Shown here piece by piece: positions 1 through 7,529 of a DNA stretch of 8,907 nucleotides (position 1 is its first letter; every line of letters begins with the position of its first letter). Made by a program: the position numbers and the translations under genes. A model generated the notes under the pieces. It was not told the DNA's origin and did no database searches. It saw only the letters and a program-made list of their open reading frames with translations. This DNA comes from Rickettsiales bacterium (lineage in GTDB: Bacteria > Pseudomonadota > Alphaproteobacteria > Rickettsiales > UBA8987), in contig JANQHP010000176.1 in assembly GCA_028282625.1 (NCBI GenBank), forward strand, positions 1 through 8,907, in the 5' to 3' direction.

Positions 1-759
<759 letters not shown>

Positions 760-794
760 AGGCTTAACACGTAACTCCCTTTGGTATCTTTCTA

Positions 795-823
795 CATATA
801 GGTTCTCTTGCATGAAGGAACAA
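795..823 (-). promoter_or_regulatory. Possible promoter of the degP-like gene
   Basis: Read on the minus strand, TTGTTC (823-818) and TATATG (800-795) are 17 bases apart, resembling a sigma-70 -35/-10 pair. They would start transcription near 788, leaving a leader of about 29 bases that keeps the GGGAG motif. The -35 matches the consensus only in its TTG, and it overlaps the first codons of mnmA. The 760-811 gap is the only non-coding space between two divergent genes, so a promoter for each is expected here. No convincing plus-strand -35/-10 pair for mnmA was found. Confidence 0.3.
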
Positions 824-2002
824 CCCTCCAGTGTGGCTCCACTCTCTCCGGCGATGGCGACGGAAGAAAACCCTTACGCGCCGGGCAAAGCGCGTGCGGC
901 CACACGGCTGGTGGTCGCGATGAGCGGTGGGGTCGATAGCTCCACGGTCGCCGCCCACATGCACGCGCAGGGTTATGAAGTGATTGGCATCACTTTGCAG
1001 CTCTATGACCACGGCGCGGCGCTGGCCAAGCAAGGCGCCTGCTGCGCGGGGCAGGATATTGCCGATGCGCGCAACGTGTGCCAGCGCCTTGGCATCCCGC
1101 ATTATGTGCTGAATTACGAAAGCCGCTTCCGCGAGTCGGTGATGGAGGATTTCGCCGACCGCTATTTAGAAGGCTACACGCCGATCCCTTGTGTGAAGTG
1201 CAACCAAACGGTGAAGTTTCGCGATTTGCTGGCCACCGCGCGCGACCTGCAGGCCGATGCCCTGCTCACCGGGCACTACATTCAGCGGATGGAAGGCAAA
1301 CACGGCGCCGAGCTGCATCAGGCCGTCGATGCCACCAAAGACCAGAGCTATTTCCTTTTTGCCACCACGCAAGAGCAGCTGGATTTCCTCCATTTTCCGC
1401 TCGGGGGCCTCACCAAAGACCAAACGCGCGAGCTTGCCCTTTCCTACGGTCTGGCCGTGGCCGATAAGCCCGATAGCCAGGATATCTGCTTCGTACCAGA
1501 TGGCAAATACAGCCAGGTCGTGCAAAAACTGCGGCCGGGCGCGCTGGAGCCAGGCATCATCCGCCATATCGATGGGCGTGAGCTTGGCACCCATCGCGGC
1601 ATCATCCAGTTCACCCTTGGCCAGCGCCGCGGCTTGGAAATTGCCAGCCCCACCCCGCTCTATGTGACCCATATCGACCCCAGCACCCACACCATCACCG
1701 TGGGCCCGGAAGAAGCACTCTACCAGCATCATTGCTGGGTGGAGGGGCTCAATTGGCTCGGAGAGGGCGAAGCGCCAAAAGAGGGCCAGGAGGTGGAAGT
1801 CAAGCTCCGCAGCCGCGCAAAGAAAGAGCCCGCCAAACTTTACGCCGAAGCCCATGGCACCTTCCGCATAGCGCTCTGTTCCCCCTCGCGCGCGATCACG
1901 CCCGGGCAGGCCTGCGTACTGTATGAGGGCGCACGCGTGCTCGGCGGCGGGTGGATCACCAACCGGCATCAACAAGCCCCAACTCACGAAGCATCACACT
2001 AA
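812..2002 (+). CDS. mnmA: tRNA-specific 2-thiouridylase MnmA
   Basis: Cytoplasmic enzyme that activates U34 of Lys, Glu and Gln tRNAs with ATP and inserts sulfur to give 2-thiouridine. The 396-residue protein has the PP-loop SGGVDSS (38-44), a GACCAGQDIADAR segment (76-87), the first catalytic cysteine in PCVKCNQTVKF (Cys130) and the second in DSQDICF (Cys226). TGHY (153-156), TKDQSYFL (175-182) and FTLGQRRGL (267-275) are also family signatures. The first 30 residues are a low-complexity extension before the usual start of the fold (TRLVVAMSGG). ATG 812 was chosen because an AGG lies nine bases upstream, while ATG 854 (Met15) has no ribosome site. It heads the apparent operon, with msbA eight bases downstream. 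This is normally a housekeeping gene, and its link to LPS genes is probably only co-transcription. Confidence 0.97.
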   Translation: MKEQPSSVAPLSPAMATEENPYAPGKARAATRLVVAMSGGVDSSTVAAHMHAQGYEVIGITLQLYDHGAALAKQGACCAGQDIADARNVCQRLGIPHYVLNYESRFRESVMEDFADRYLEGYTPIPCVKCNQTVKFRDLLATARDLQADALLTGHYIQRMEGKHGAELHQAVDATKDQSYFLFATTQEQLDFLHFPLGGLTKDQTRELALSYGLAVADKPDSQDICFVPDGKYSQVVQKLRPGALEPGIIRHIDGRELGTHRGIIQFTLGQRRGLEIASPTPLYVTHIDPSTHTITVGPEEALYQHHCWVEGLNWLGEGEAPKEGQEVEVKLRSRAKKEPAKLYAEAHGTFRIALCSPSRAITPGQACVLYEGARVLGGGWITNRHQQAPTHEASH

Positions 2003-2010
2003 ACATCACG

Positions 2011-3798
2011 ATGTCCGCTTCTGCCACCTCTGTTTTCCGTTCTCCGCTGGCCAAGCGCCTGGTGGGAGAATATGTGTGGCCGCATCGTCGCCTGATCCTG
2101 CTGGCCGGGCTGTGCATGCTGCTTGCCGCCGGGGCCACGGCGGGGAATGCGCTACTCATGCGCCCGGTGATGGATGGCATCTTCATCGCGCATGATCTGC
2201 AATTGCTCTGGATGATTCCGCTTGCCGTGCTCGGCCTTGCCATCCTCAAGGCGGCTGCCAGCTATGGCCAGGCCGTGCTGATGGCGCGCTTTGGCCAACA
2301 GATGGTGCTGGACATGCAAATGGCCCTGTACCGGCACGTCATGCGCACTGATATCCTCCATTTCATGCAGGAAGGCAGCGGCCCGATCATCTCCCGCTTT
2401 ATCCATGATATCCAGCTGATCCGTCAGCATTTTGTGCAGGTCTTAACCGCCATGGTGCGCGAGTTGATCACCCTGATCGCGCTGGTCGGCGTCATGTTCT
2501 ATCAAAGCGTGGAATTGACCCTGATGGGGCTGGTCATTATCCCGCTTGGCGCGCTGCCGCTTTCCCGTCTGGCCAAGCGCATGCGCACCATTTCAGGCAC
2601 CACGCAGGCCCAGCTCGGGCAGTTTACCGCGGCCCTTTCCGATACGTTTGGCGGCATGCGGATCGTCAAGGCCTATGGCCGCGAGGCGTATGAAACCAAG
2701 CGCACCCACCGTCGCCTTGCCGAACTGCTCCGCCTCTACCTCAAAGCCGCGCGTATTCAGGCCGCCGCCTCTCCGCTGATGGAAATGCTGGCCGGGCTCG
2801 CCGTGGCCGGCGTCATTGCCTATGGCGGTTGGCAGGTGGTCCAAGGAGAGACCACCGCCGGCGCCTTCTCCTCTTTCATCACCGCGCTGCTCATGGCCTA
2901 TAAGCCGATGAAGTCGCTTTCCACCGTCTATACCCGCCTGCAAGAAGGCATCGCCGCAACCGAGCGTCTCTTCACCGTGCTCGATCAGCCCCCCACCATG
3001 GAAGACAAGCCAGGCGCCACCGCGTTACAGCTGGCGCCAGAGCAGGCCGGCATCACGTTTGAACATGTCACCTTCTCCTACCAGGAAGCCGCCGAAACGC
3101 CGCAGGCGCTGACCGATATCTCGCTGCATATCCAACCTGGCACTGCCGTGGCACTGGTGGGGCCTTCGGGCGGCGGCAAATCCACCCTCATGCAGATGAT
3201 CCTGCGCTTTTTTGACCCAGACCAGGGAAGGATCTTGCTGGGCGGGCAGGATATACGCGACGGCACGCTCAAAAGCCTGCGACAACAGATCGCCGTAGTG
3301 GACCAGGAAGCGACCCTGTTTGAGGATACGGTCCGCGCCAATATCGCTTACGGTCACAACGAAGCCAGCGAGGAATCCATCGTGCAAGCCGCCAAAGATG
3401 CCGCCGCGCATGACTTTATTAGGCAACTCCCTGAAGGCTACGAAACCAAACTCGGTCCAAACGGCGTGCAGCTCTCGGGCGGGCAGCGGCAGCGGATTGC
3501 CATCGCGCGTGCCATGGTCCGTAACGCGCCCATCCTGCTGCTCGATGAAGCCACCAGCGCCCTTGATAGCGACAGCGAAGCAGAGGTGCAGCAAGCCCTT
3601 GCCCGTCTCATGCAAGGCCGCACCTCGGTGATTATCGCACACCGTCTTTCCACCATTCGCCATGTCGATCAGATTTATGTCCTTGATGGCGGCAAAATCA
3701 TCGAACAGGGATCGCATGAAGCGCTGCTCCAGCAAGAGGGGCTTTACGCGCGCTTTTACCAGCAACAAATGACGCATCCTCCTAAAAAGGCTTCGTGA
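2011..3798 (+). CDS. msbA: MsbA-like lipid A/phospholipid flippase, ABC exporter with fused membrane and ATPase domains
   Basis: Inner-membrane half-transporter (595 residues) that as a homodimer would flip lipid A core from the cytoplasmic to the periplasmic leaflet using ATP. Residues 1 to about 320 form the membrane domain, with hydrophobic segments near 28-50, 65-92, 145-165, 168-185, 256-275 and 282-298. The nucleotide-binding domain has Walker A GPSGGGKST (384-392), a Q-loop at Gln432, signature LSGGQ (488-492), Walker B ILLLDE with Glu513, a D-loop SALD, and the switch histidine His544 in AHRLSTI. The frame stays open back to GTG 1951, but ATG 2011 gives a family-like N-terminus and avoids a long overlap with mnmA. 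No Shine-Dalgarno site is visible, so translational coupling to mnmA is likely. The assignment as MsbA rather than another multidrug-type exporter rests partly on the neighbouring DUF374 and waaA genes. Confidence 0.88.
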   Translation: MSASATSVFRSPLAKRLVGEYVWPHRRLILLAGLCMLLAAGATAGNALLMRPVMDGIFIAHDLQLLWMIPLAVLGLAILKAAASYGQAVLMARFGQQMVLDMQMALYRHVMRTDILHFMQEGSGPIISRFIHDIQLIRQHFVQVLTAMVRELITLIALVGVMFYQSVELTLMGLVIIPLGALPLSRLAKRMRTISGTTQAQLGQFTAALSDTFGGMRIVKAYGREAYETKRTHRRLAELLRLYLKAARIQAAASPLMEMLAGLAVAGVIAYGGWQVVQGETTAGAFSSFITALLMAYKPMKSLSTVYTRLQEGIAATERLFTVLDQPPTMEDKPGATALQLAPEQAGITFEHVTFSYQEAAETPQALTDISLHIQPGTAVALVGPSGGGKSTLMQMILRFFDPDQGRILLGGQDIRDGTLKSLRQQIAVVDQEATLFEDTVRANIAYGHNEASEESIVQAAKDAAAHDFIRQLPEGYETKLGPNGVQLSGGQRQRIAIARAMVRNAPILLLDEATSALDSDSEAEVQQALARLMQGRTSVIIAHRLSTIRHVDQIYVLDGGKIIEQGSHEALLQQEGLYARFYQQQMTHPPKKAS

Positions 3799-3802
3799 GT
3801 CC

Positions 3803-4525
3803 ATGCGTCACCTCAAACGCTTGCTCAAACGGCTGCTAAAAACCGCCCCGGTACAATGGTGCCTTGCCGGCTGTATCGCCTCCTATCTGCGCCTGTGTCT
3901 GCTGACGGCACGTGTGCAGTGGCCAGAAGGCTTCCCCGAACAAAAGATACCCCCCCACCATTGGTCAGAATCCGGACCGAGGATCGTGGCCTTCTGGCAT
4001 GGCCGGATGGCCATGGCGGGCTTTGCCACACGCGACCGTGCCCGCGTGCGCGCCCTCATCTCCCGACATGGGGATGGCAGTTTCATCAGCCGCATCATGC
4101 GCCTGCTTGGCTTCCGCGCCATTCGTGGCTCGACCGAGCGGCGCGGCTCCGGCAAGCATCGCGGCGGGGCATCGGCGCTGCGGCAATCCATCGCGTGGCT
4201 GCGTCAAGGCGGCTATGTGGCCATCACGCCCGATGGGCCACGTGGTCCGGCGCGTGCCGTGCAGGGGCAGATCATCGAACTAGCCGCCCATCAGCACGTC
4301 CCCATTCTTCCGCTGACCTTCTCCGCCTCACGCGCCAAAATCCTGCCAGGATGGGACCAGCTCATGCTCCCGCTTCCCTTTGGCCGCCTCGTGATCGAGG
4401 CAGGTGAGCCGATCTTCATTCCTCCGGGTGCCAGTGCGGCTGAGCGGGAAAAAGCTGGCAAAAGGTTGGAAGATACGCTAAACCGCATAACAGCACGCGC
4501 GGACCAAAAAGCGCGGCAAAGCTAG
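3803..4525 (+). CDS. DUF374 lysophospholipid acyltransferase-like protein
   Basis: A 240-residue protein of the DUF374 family, related to the LPLAT acyltransferases; the exact substrate is not established. A basic amphipathic start (KRLLKRLLK) and one hydrophobic segment (about 17-35) suggest membrane attachment. Family features are AFWHGRMAM (63-71, with the candidate active-site His66), SRHGDGSFISRIMRLLGF (87-104), RGSTERRG (108-115) and the TPDGPRGP block (142-149). ATG 3803 lies four bases after the msbA stop, so the two are probably co-translated; GAG at 3797-3799 is the nearest ribosome-site-like sequence and is very close. In many alphaproteobacteria a DUF374 gene sits directly before waaA, as here, which suggests a role in lipid A or LPS acyl chemistry (inference). 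The C-terminal 25 residues are highly charged. Confidence 0.88.
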   Translation: MRHLKRLLKRLLKTAPVQWCLAGCIASYLRLCLLTARVQWPEGFPEQKIPPHHWSESGPRIVAFWHGRMAMAGFATRDRARVRALISRHGDGSFISRIMRLLGFRAIRGSTERRGSGKHRGGASALRQSIAWLRQGGYVAITPDGPRGPARAVQGQIIELAAHQHVPILPLTFSASRAKILPGWDQLMLPLPFGRLVIEAGEPIFIPPGASAAEREKAGKRLEDTLNRITARADQKARQS

Positions 4526-4537
4526 CGTTTGACGCCA

Positions 4538-4557
4538 TCCGTGCTGCTCCGTGCTGC
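4538..4557 (+). repeat. Perfect tandem duplication of a 10-base unit upstream of waaA
   Basis: TCCGTGCTGC occurs at 4538-4547 and again at 4548-4557 without mismatch, in the 88-base gap between the DUF374 gene and waaA. The octamer palindrome TGTGCACA follows at 4560-4567. The duplication shows no coding role and may simply be replication slippage. Confidence 0.75.
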
Positions 4558-4613
4558 CATGTGCACACGTCATGAAACCCCACTTTAAAAAAAGAACCCC
4601 CACCCCATCTTCC

Positions 4614-5885
4614 ATGAGTCTTAAACTATACCGCAGCATCTTATGGCTTCTTGGGCCGCTGGTGGACCTCTATCTCACCTACCGCAAACTGAAAGGCAAA
4701 GAAGACCCGGCTCGCTTTAAAGAGCGGCTTGGCCATGCCAGTGTGGTGCGCCCCTCCGGCCGGCTGGTCTGGATTCACGCCGTGAGCGTGGGGGAAGCCT
4801 TAAGCGTCTTGCCGCTTTTGCACCAGATCACCGCATCCTACCCCAACGTCCAGCTGCTTTTGACCACGGGCACAGTGACCTCCGCCCAGCTGCTCAAAAA
4901 ACGCCTGCCGGAAGACGCCATCCATCAATATGCGCCGATCGATAAAACCTTGCCGGTCCAGCGCTTCTTGGAACATTGGCGCCCCGATGTAGCGCTATGG
5001 GTGGAATCCGAACTTTGGCCCAACCTCATTATCGAAACGCATAAAACCGGCTGCGTCATGTTGCAGGTCAACGCGCGCATTTCCGAAACCTCGTTTAACA
5101 CTTGGAAGCGCTACCCGCACATCGCGCGCAACATGCTCTCCTGTTTTGCCCTGACCCTTGCCCAAAGCACGCGCGATCAGGAGCGATTTGCCACACTTGG
5201 TGCCAACGATGCCCGTTTCATCGGCAACATCAAATACGACGCGCCCGCCCTTCCCTCCGACCCGGAAGAAACCGGCAAGCTGATCCAGATGATCGGCGAC
5301 CGCCCGCTCTGGATTGCAGCCAGCACCCATCCCGGCGAAGAAGAGCAGATAGCCAAAGCCCACGCACAGCTCCAACTCTCCCACGAAACCATGCTGACCA
5401 TCATCCTGCCGCGTCATCCTGAGCGTGGGAGCGATATTGCCAACATGCTGGAACAGCATGGCCCCGTGGCCCGGCGCGCGGCACACCAACCCATCACAAA
5501 CCAGACCCAATTTTATGTCGCCGATACGCTCGGGGAGCTTGGTCTGTTCTTTCGCTTGGCCGGCATTGTCTTTATGGGCGGCTCGTTAAGCGAGCATGGC
5601 GGCCACAATCCGCTGGAAGCCGCACGGCTGGAATGCGCCCTGCTCACCGGGCCTTACACGCGCAACTTTACCGAAATATATGACGATCTTTCTGCGCACC
5701 AGGCCGTGATCCGCGTCAGCGACCATAAAGGGCTCGCGCATGAGGTGGAAACCCTGTTGCTGGACCACGGCAAGCAGGAAGAAGCCGCCCAAAACGCGCT
5801 GGAATTCTTAGAAAGCCGGCAAGGTGTCTGCCAGGCCTATTTCGAGGCCATCGCCCCCTACCTCAAGCCGCTGCATATACCATAA
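4614..5885 (+). CDS. waaA: Kdo transferase (3-deoxy-D-manno-octulosonic acid transferase)
   Basis: GT30 glycosyltransferase that transfers Kdo from CMP-Kdo to the lipid A precursor at the cytoplasmic face of the inner membrane. From ATG 4614 it has 423 residues, close to the roughly 425 of E. coli WaaA, and starts with an N-terminal membrane-associating helix (5-23). It carries HAVSVGE with the likely catalytic Glu61, ESELWPN (131-137), the NARIS motif (153-157), THPGEEE (238-244), LPRHPER (265-271) and MGGSLSEHGGHNPLEAA (321-337). The frame is open upstream to a GTG at 4551, with another ATG at 4572, but the E. coli N-terminus aligns with MSLKLYRS. No strong Shine-Dalgarno site is seen; the leader just before the ATG is C-rich. 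One or more Kdo residues per lipid A cannot be predicted from sequence. lpxK, a common neighbour, is not next to it here. Confidence 0.95.
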   Translation: MSLKLYRSILWLLGPLVDLYLTYRKLKGKEDPARFKERLGHASVVRPSGRLVWIHAVSVGEALSVLPLLHQITASYPNVQLLLTTGTVTSAQLLKKRLPEDAIHQYAPIDKTLPVQRFLEHWRPDVALWVESELWPNLIIETHKTGCVMLQVNARISETSFNTWKRYPHIARNMLSCFALTLAQSTRDQERFATLGANDARFIGNIKYDAPALPSDPEETGKLIQMIGDRPLWIAASTHPGEEEQIAKAHAQLQLSHETMLTIILPRHPERGSDIANMLEQHGPVARRAAHQPITNQTQFYVADTLGELGLFFRLAGIVFMGGSLSEHGGHNPLEAARLECALLTGPYTRNFTEIYDDLSAHQAVIRVSDHKGLAHEVETLLLDHGKQEEAAQNALEFLESRQGVCQAYFEAIAPYLKPLHIP

Positions 5886-5904
5886 AAGGGGGCCTTACCC
5901 CCTT
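5886..5904 (-). terminator. GC-rich hairpin directly after waaA; T-run only on the minus side
   Basis: AAGGGGG (5886-5892) and CCCCCTT (5898-5904) form a seven-base-pair stem with a five-base loop, one base after the waaA stop. In the plus direction it is followed by AAACCCCC, with no T-run, so it would be a poor intrinsic terminator for the operon. In the minus direction it is followed by TTTTAT, the classical arrangement. No convincing minus-strand gene ends here, so the hairpin may instead protect the 3' end of the operon mRNA or belong to a repeat. Confidence 0.45.
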
Positions 5905-6136
5905 AAACCCCCGCCGGCGCATGTGCGCCGCGTCGTTTCGCTCTTCCTTTATTACGCTTGGGGCGGCGCGTAGCCTTAAGCTCCCACTTGGTCGCTACTC
6001 GCACGGCAAGCCGTGCTCTGGTTGAGGTACCCATGCACCGCCCTGCCCCCCAGAGCCTCTTGCGCATCGCCACGTCCCGGAGTAAGGTGCCGCTTAACAC
6101 ACCGCACATTTCTTCCACGCGCGCGAACTTTTGACC
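5905..6136. other. GC-rich non-coding stretch with several dyads between waaA and mscS
   Basis: No plus-strand gene is supported here. The stretch contains a 16-base dyad (5915-5930, arms CGGCGCA/TGCGCCG, two-base loop), a second 16-base dyad (6001-6016), GTAGC/GCTAC (5970-5974 with 5994-5998) and GCTCTGG/CCAGAGC (6015-6021 with 6050-6056). A minus-strand frame stays open to a stop at 5903-5905 and would encode an Arg/Lys-rich tail, but it continues into the antisense of mscS and is not a credible gene. The stretch could be a structured mscS leader, a dispersed palindromic repeat, or both. No clear mscS promoter was found. Confidence 0.5.
6001..6016. repeat. 16-base perfect dyad with two-base centre
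   Basis: GCACGGC (6001-6007) and GCCGTGC (6010-6016) are perfect inverted arms around AA. The near-zero loop suits a protein-binding dyad or a cruciform better than an RNA hairpin. It lies 121 bases before the mscS start. The regulator, if any, is unknown. Confidence 0.6.
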
Positions 6137-7252
6137 ATGGATTACTTCACCCTTGATACCACCGAATATGCGAACCTTGCCTGGGTGCTGCATGTCTTTT
6201 TGGTGGTGTTGGCGACCGGCATTGTGTCGGTCTTTTCGCGCTACATGCTGCAGGCCATGGCGCGCAAAACAGCAGCCAGCAAAAATCTCTGGGATGACGC
6301 TCTCTTCCATGCCCTGCGTCGTCCGCTCAAGCTTTTTATCTGGGCCATGGGGCTTTCCTTTGCCTTTTTCCTGGCCTATGAGGGCAAAGATGAAGCCATG
6401 CGCCAGGCCGCCCACACCGCGCGCGATATGGCCATCATTGTGAGCCTGGCCTGGTTTGGGCTCCGCTTTGTGCGTTACTGCGAGCTGCATATCTTTGACC
6501 ACGCGCAAAAAACCACCCTTTCGATGGACCCCACCACCATCTCCGCACTCGCCAAATTGCTGCGGGTGACCATCTTCATCACCGCCGTGCTGGTGGCCAT
6601 GCAAACGCTGGGCTTTTCCATTACCGGCGTGCTTGCGTTCGGCGGGATCGGCGGGATGGCGGTCGGTTTTGCCGCCAAGGATCTCCTCGCGAATTTCTTT
6701 GGTGCGCTGATGATTTACCTCGACCGCCCCTTTGCCGTAGGGGATTGGGTACGCTCCCCGGATCAAAATATTGAAGGCACGATCGAAGATATTGGCTGGC
6801 GCCAGACCCGCATCCGCACCTTTGATAAGCGCCCGATTTATGTACCGAATTCGGTGTTTAGCACCATTGTGGTGGAAAACCCCTCGCGCATGAGTCATCG
6901 CCGCATTTATGAGACGATCGGCCTGCGCTATGACGATATCGCGCAGGTGCACGCCATCGTGGAAAAAGTCGAAGCCATGCTCAAAAGCCATCCCGATATT
7001 GCTACCGACCAGACGCTGATGGTCTATTTCAATAGCTTTGGTGCCTCTTCGCTGGATTTCTTCCTTTATACCTTCACCAAAACCACCAATTGGGAGGAGT
7101 TTCACCGTGTGAAGCAGGATGTGTTGCTGAAAGTGGCCGATATTATCGAAGCCCATCGCGCAGAAATTGCCTTCCCCACACGCACGCTACATGTGCAAGC
7201 AGCCGATGGCACCGAGCTTGCGGGCAACCTGCCCGACCCGGACATGGCGTAA
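6137..7252 (+). CDS. Small-conductance mechanosensitive channel, MscS family, YnaI-like
   Basis: Inner-membrane channel that opens under membrane tension to release solutes on hypo-osmotic shock. The protein has 371 residues from ATG 6137; a TTG lies six bases earlier in frame but ATG is preferred. Hydrophobic segments lie near 12-35, 62-81, 97-115 and 140-160, followed by the pore helix with GGIGGMAVGFAAKDLLANFF (169-188). The beta domain follows, with DRPFAVGDWVR (196-206), EDIGWRQTRIRTFD (217-230), PIYVPNS (233-239) and VENPSRM (246-252), then the cytoplasmic vestibule (FTKTTNWEEF, 313-322). Length and the RSPDQNIEGT and QTLMVYFN segments recall E. coli YnaI (about 340 residues), so it is one of the larger MscS paralogues, not MscS itself. 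No clear Shine-Dalgarno site is visible. It follows waaA after 251 bases and is probably a separate unit, convergent with fdx. Confidence 0.93.
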   Translation: MDYFTLDTTEYANLAWVLHVFLVVLATGIVSVFSRYMLQAMARKTAASKNLWDDALFHALRRPLKLFIWAMGLSFAFFLAYEGKDEAMRQAAHTARDMAIIVSLAWFGLRFVRYCELHIFDHAQKTTLSMDPTTISALAKLLRVTIFITAVLVAMQTLGFSITGVLAFGGIGGMAVGFAAKDLLANFFGALMIYLDRPFAVGDWVRSPDQNIEGTIEDIGWRQTRIRTFDKRPIYVPNSVFSTIVVENPSRMSHRRIYETIGLRYDDIAQVHAIVEKVEAMLKSHPDIATDQTLMVYFNSFGASSLDFFLYTFTKTTNWEEFHRVKQDVLLKVADIIEAHRAEIAFPTRTLHVQAADGTELAGNLPDPDMA

Positions 7253-7334
7253 AAAAGCGGTGTAAAAAAGGACGTGTAGGGGGTCTAAACTACTAGCAGA
7301 ACGCCCCGTGTTTGCACGAGAGTAAATGCCCCCG

Positions 7335-7368
7335 TTCGTCATACCGCGCCCCTCTTCGTCATACCGCG
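7335..7368 (+). repeat. Tandem partial copies of the GTCAT palindrome arm
   Basis: TTCGTCATACCGCG occurs at 7335-7348 and again at 7355-7368, a 20-base period. The second copy continues into a complete hairpin; the first lacks its right arm. It looks like a truncated duplicate of the following palindrome. Confidence 0.75.
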
Positions 7369-7443
7369 ACATCGATCGCGGTATCCAGCATGATACATAC
7401 AAACCTGTCGCCTCTGGATCCCGTGGTCAAGCCACGGGATGAC
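7358..7443. repeat. Head-to-head doublet of GTCAT...ATCCAG palindromic elements
   Basis: Unit A runs from GTCAT (7358) to ATCCAG (7388), with nine-base arms ATACCGCGA (7361-7369) and TCGCGGTAT (7376-7384) and a six-base loop. Unit B runs from CTGGAT (7414) to ATGAC (7443), with nine-base arms ATCCCGTGG (7418-7426) and CCACGGGAT (7432-7440) and a five-base loop. Unit B reversed has the same GTCAT and ATCCAG ends as unit A but a different stem, so these are two members of one family in opposite orientation, 25 bases apart. Read on the minus strand, unit B encodes VIPWLDHGIQ, a string I recognise from dispersed palindromic repeats of alphaproteobacteria (recollection, not a search). Such elements usually lie in intergenic or 3' regions. 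Confidence 0.8.
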
Positions 7444-7461
7444 GGACGTACGGAGATCAAA

Positions 7462-7475
7462 TGTCCACAGGGACA
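7462..7475. repeat. Small inverted repeat
   Basis: TGTCC (7462-7466) and GGACA (7471-7475) can pair around the four-base loop ACAG. Too short to assign a role; it lies between the palindrome doublet and the long hairpin. Confidence 0.4.
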
Positions 7476-7500
7476 ACTTATCTATTGTAGAAGAATGGCT

Positions 7501-7518
7501 TGCTTGCTCCAACAAGCA
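7501..7518. repeat. Small hairpin before the long inverted repeat
   Basis: TGCTTG (7501-7506) and CAAGCA (7513-7518) pair perfectly around a six-base loop. In the plus direction it is followed by GAAAAGGG, so it is not a terminator. It lies 11 bases before the long hairpin and could be an accessory stem of the same RNA or element. Confidence 0.4.
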
Positions 7519-7529
7519 GAAAAGGGTCA

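Noticed and set aside
1166..1987. 273-codon minus-strand frame opposite mnmA
   Set aside because: Antisense shadow of a gene with complete catalytic motifs; no recognisable domain or ribosome site.
1951..2010. GTG 1951 start for msbA, overlapping mnmA by 52 bases
   Set aside because: The added 20 residues are polar and unlike MsbA N-termini; ATG 2011 lies eight bases after the mnmA stop.
3025..3804. 259-codon minus-strand frame opposite the MsbA ATPase domain
   Set aside because: Antisense shadow; the plus strand carries every ABC ATPase motif in order.
4551..4613. Upstream GTG (4551) or ATG (4572) start for waaA
   Set aside because: The extra 14-21 residues have no counterpart in WaaA, and neither start has a ribosome site; ATG 4614 aligns with the known N-terminus.
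5903..7156. Long minus-strand open frame (417 codons) opposite mscS
   Set aside because: Most of it is the exact antisense of a clear MscS gene; its translation shows no domain and is rich in His, Gly and Arg, as expected of a shadow in GC-rich DNA.
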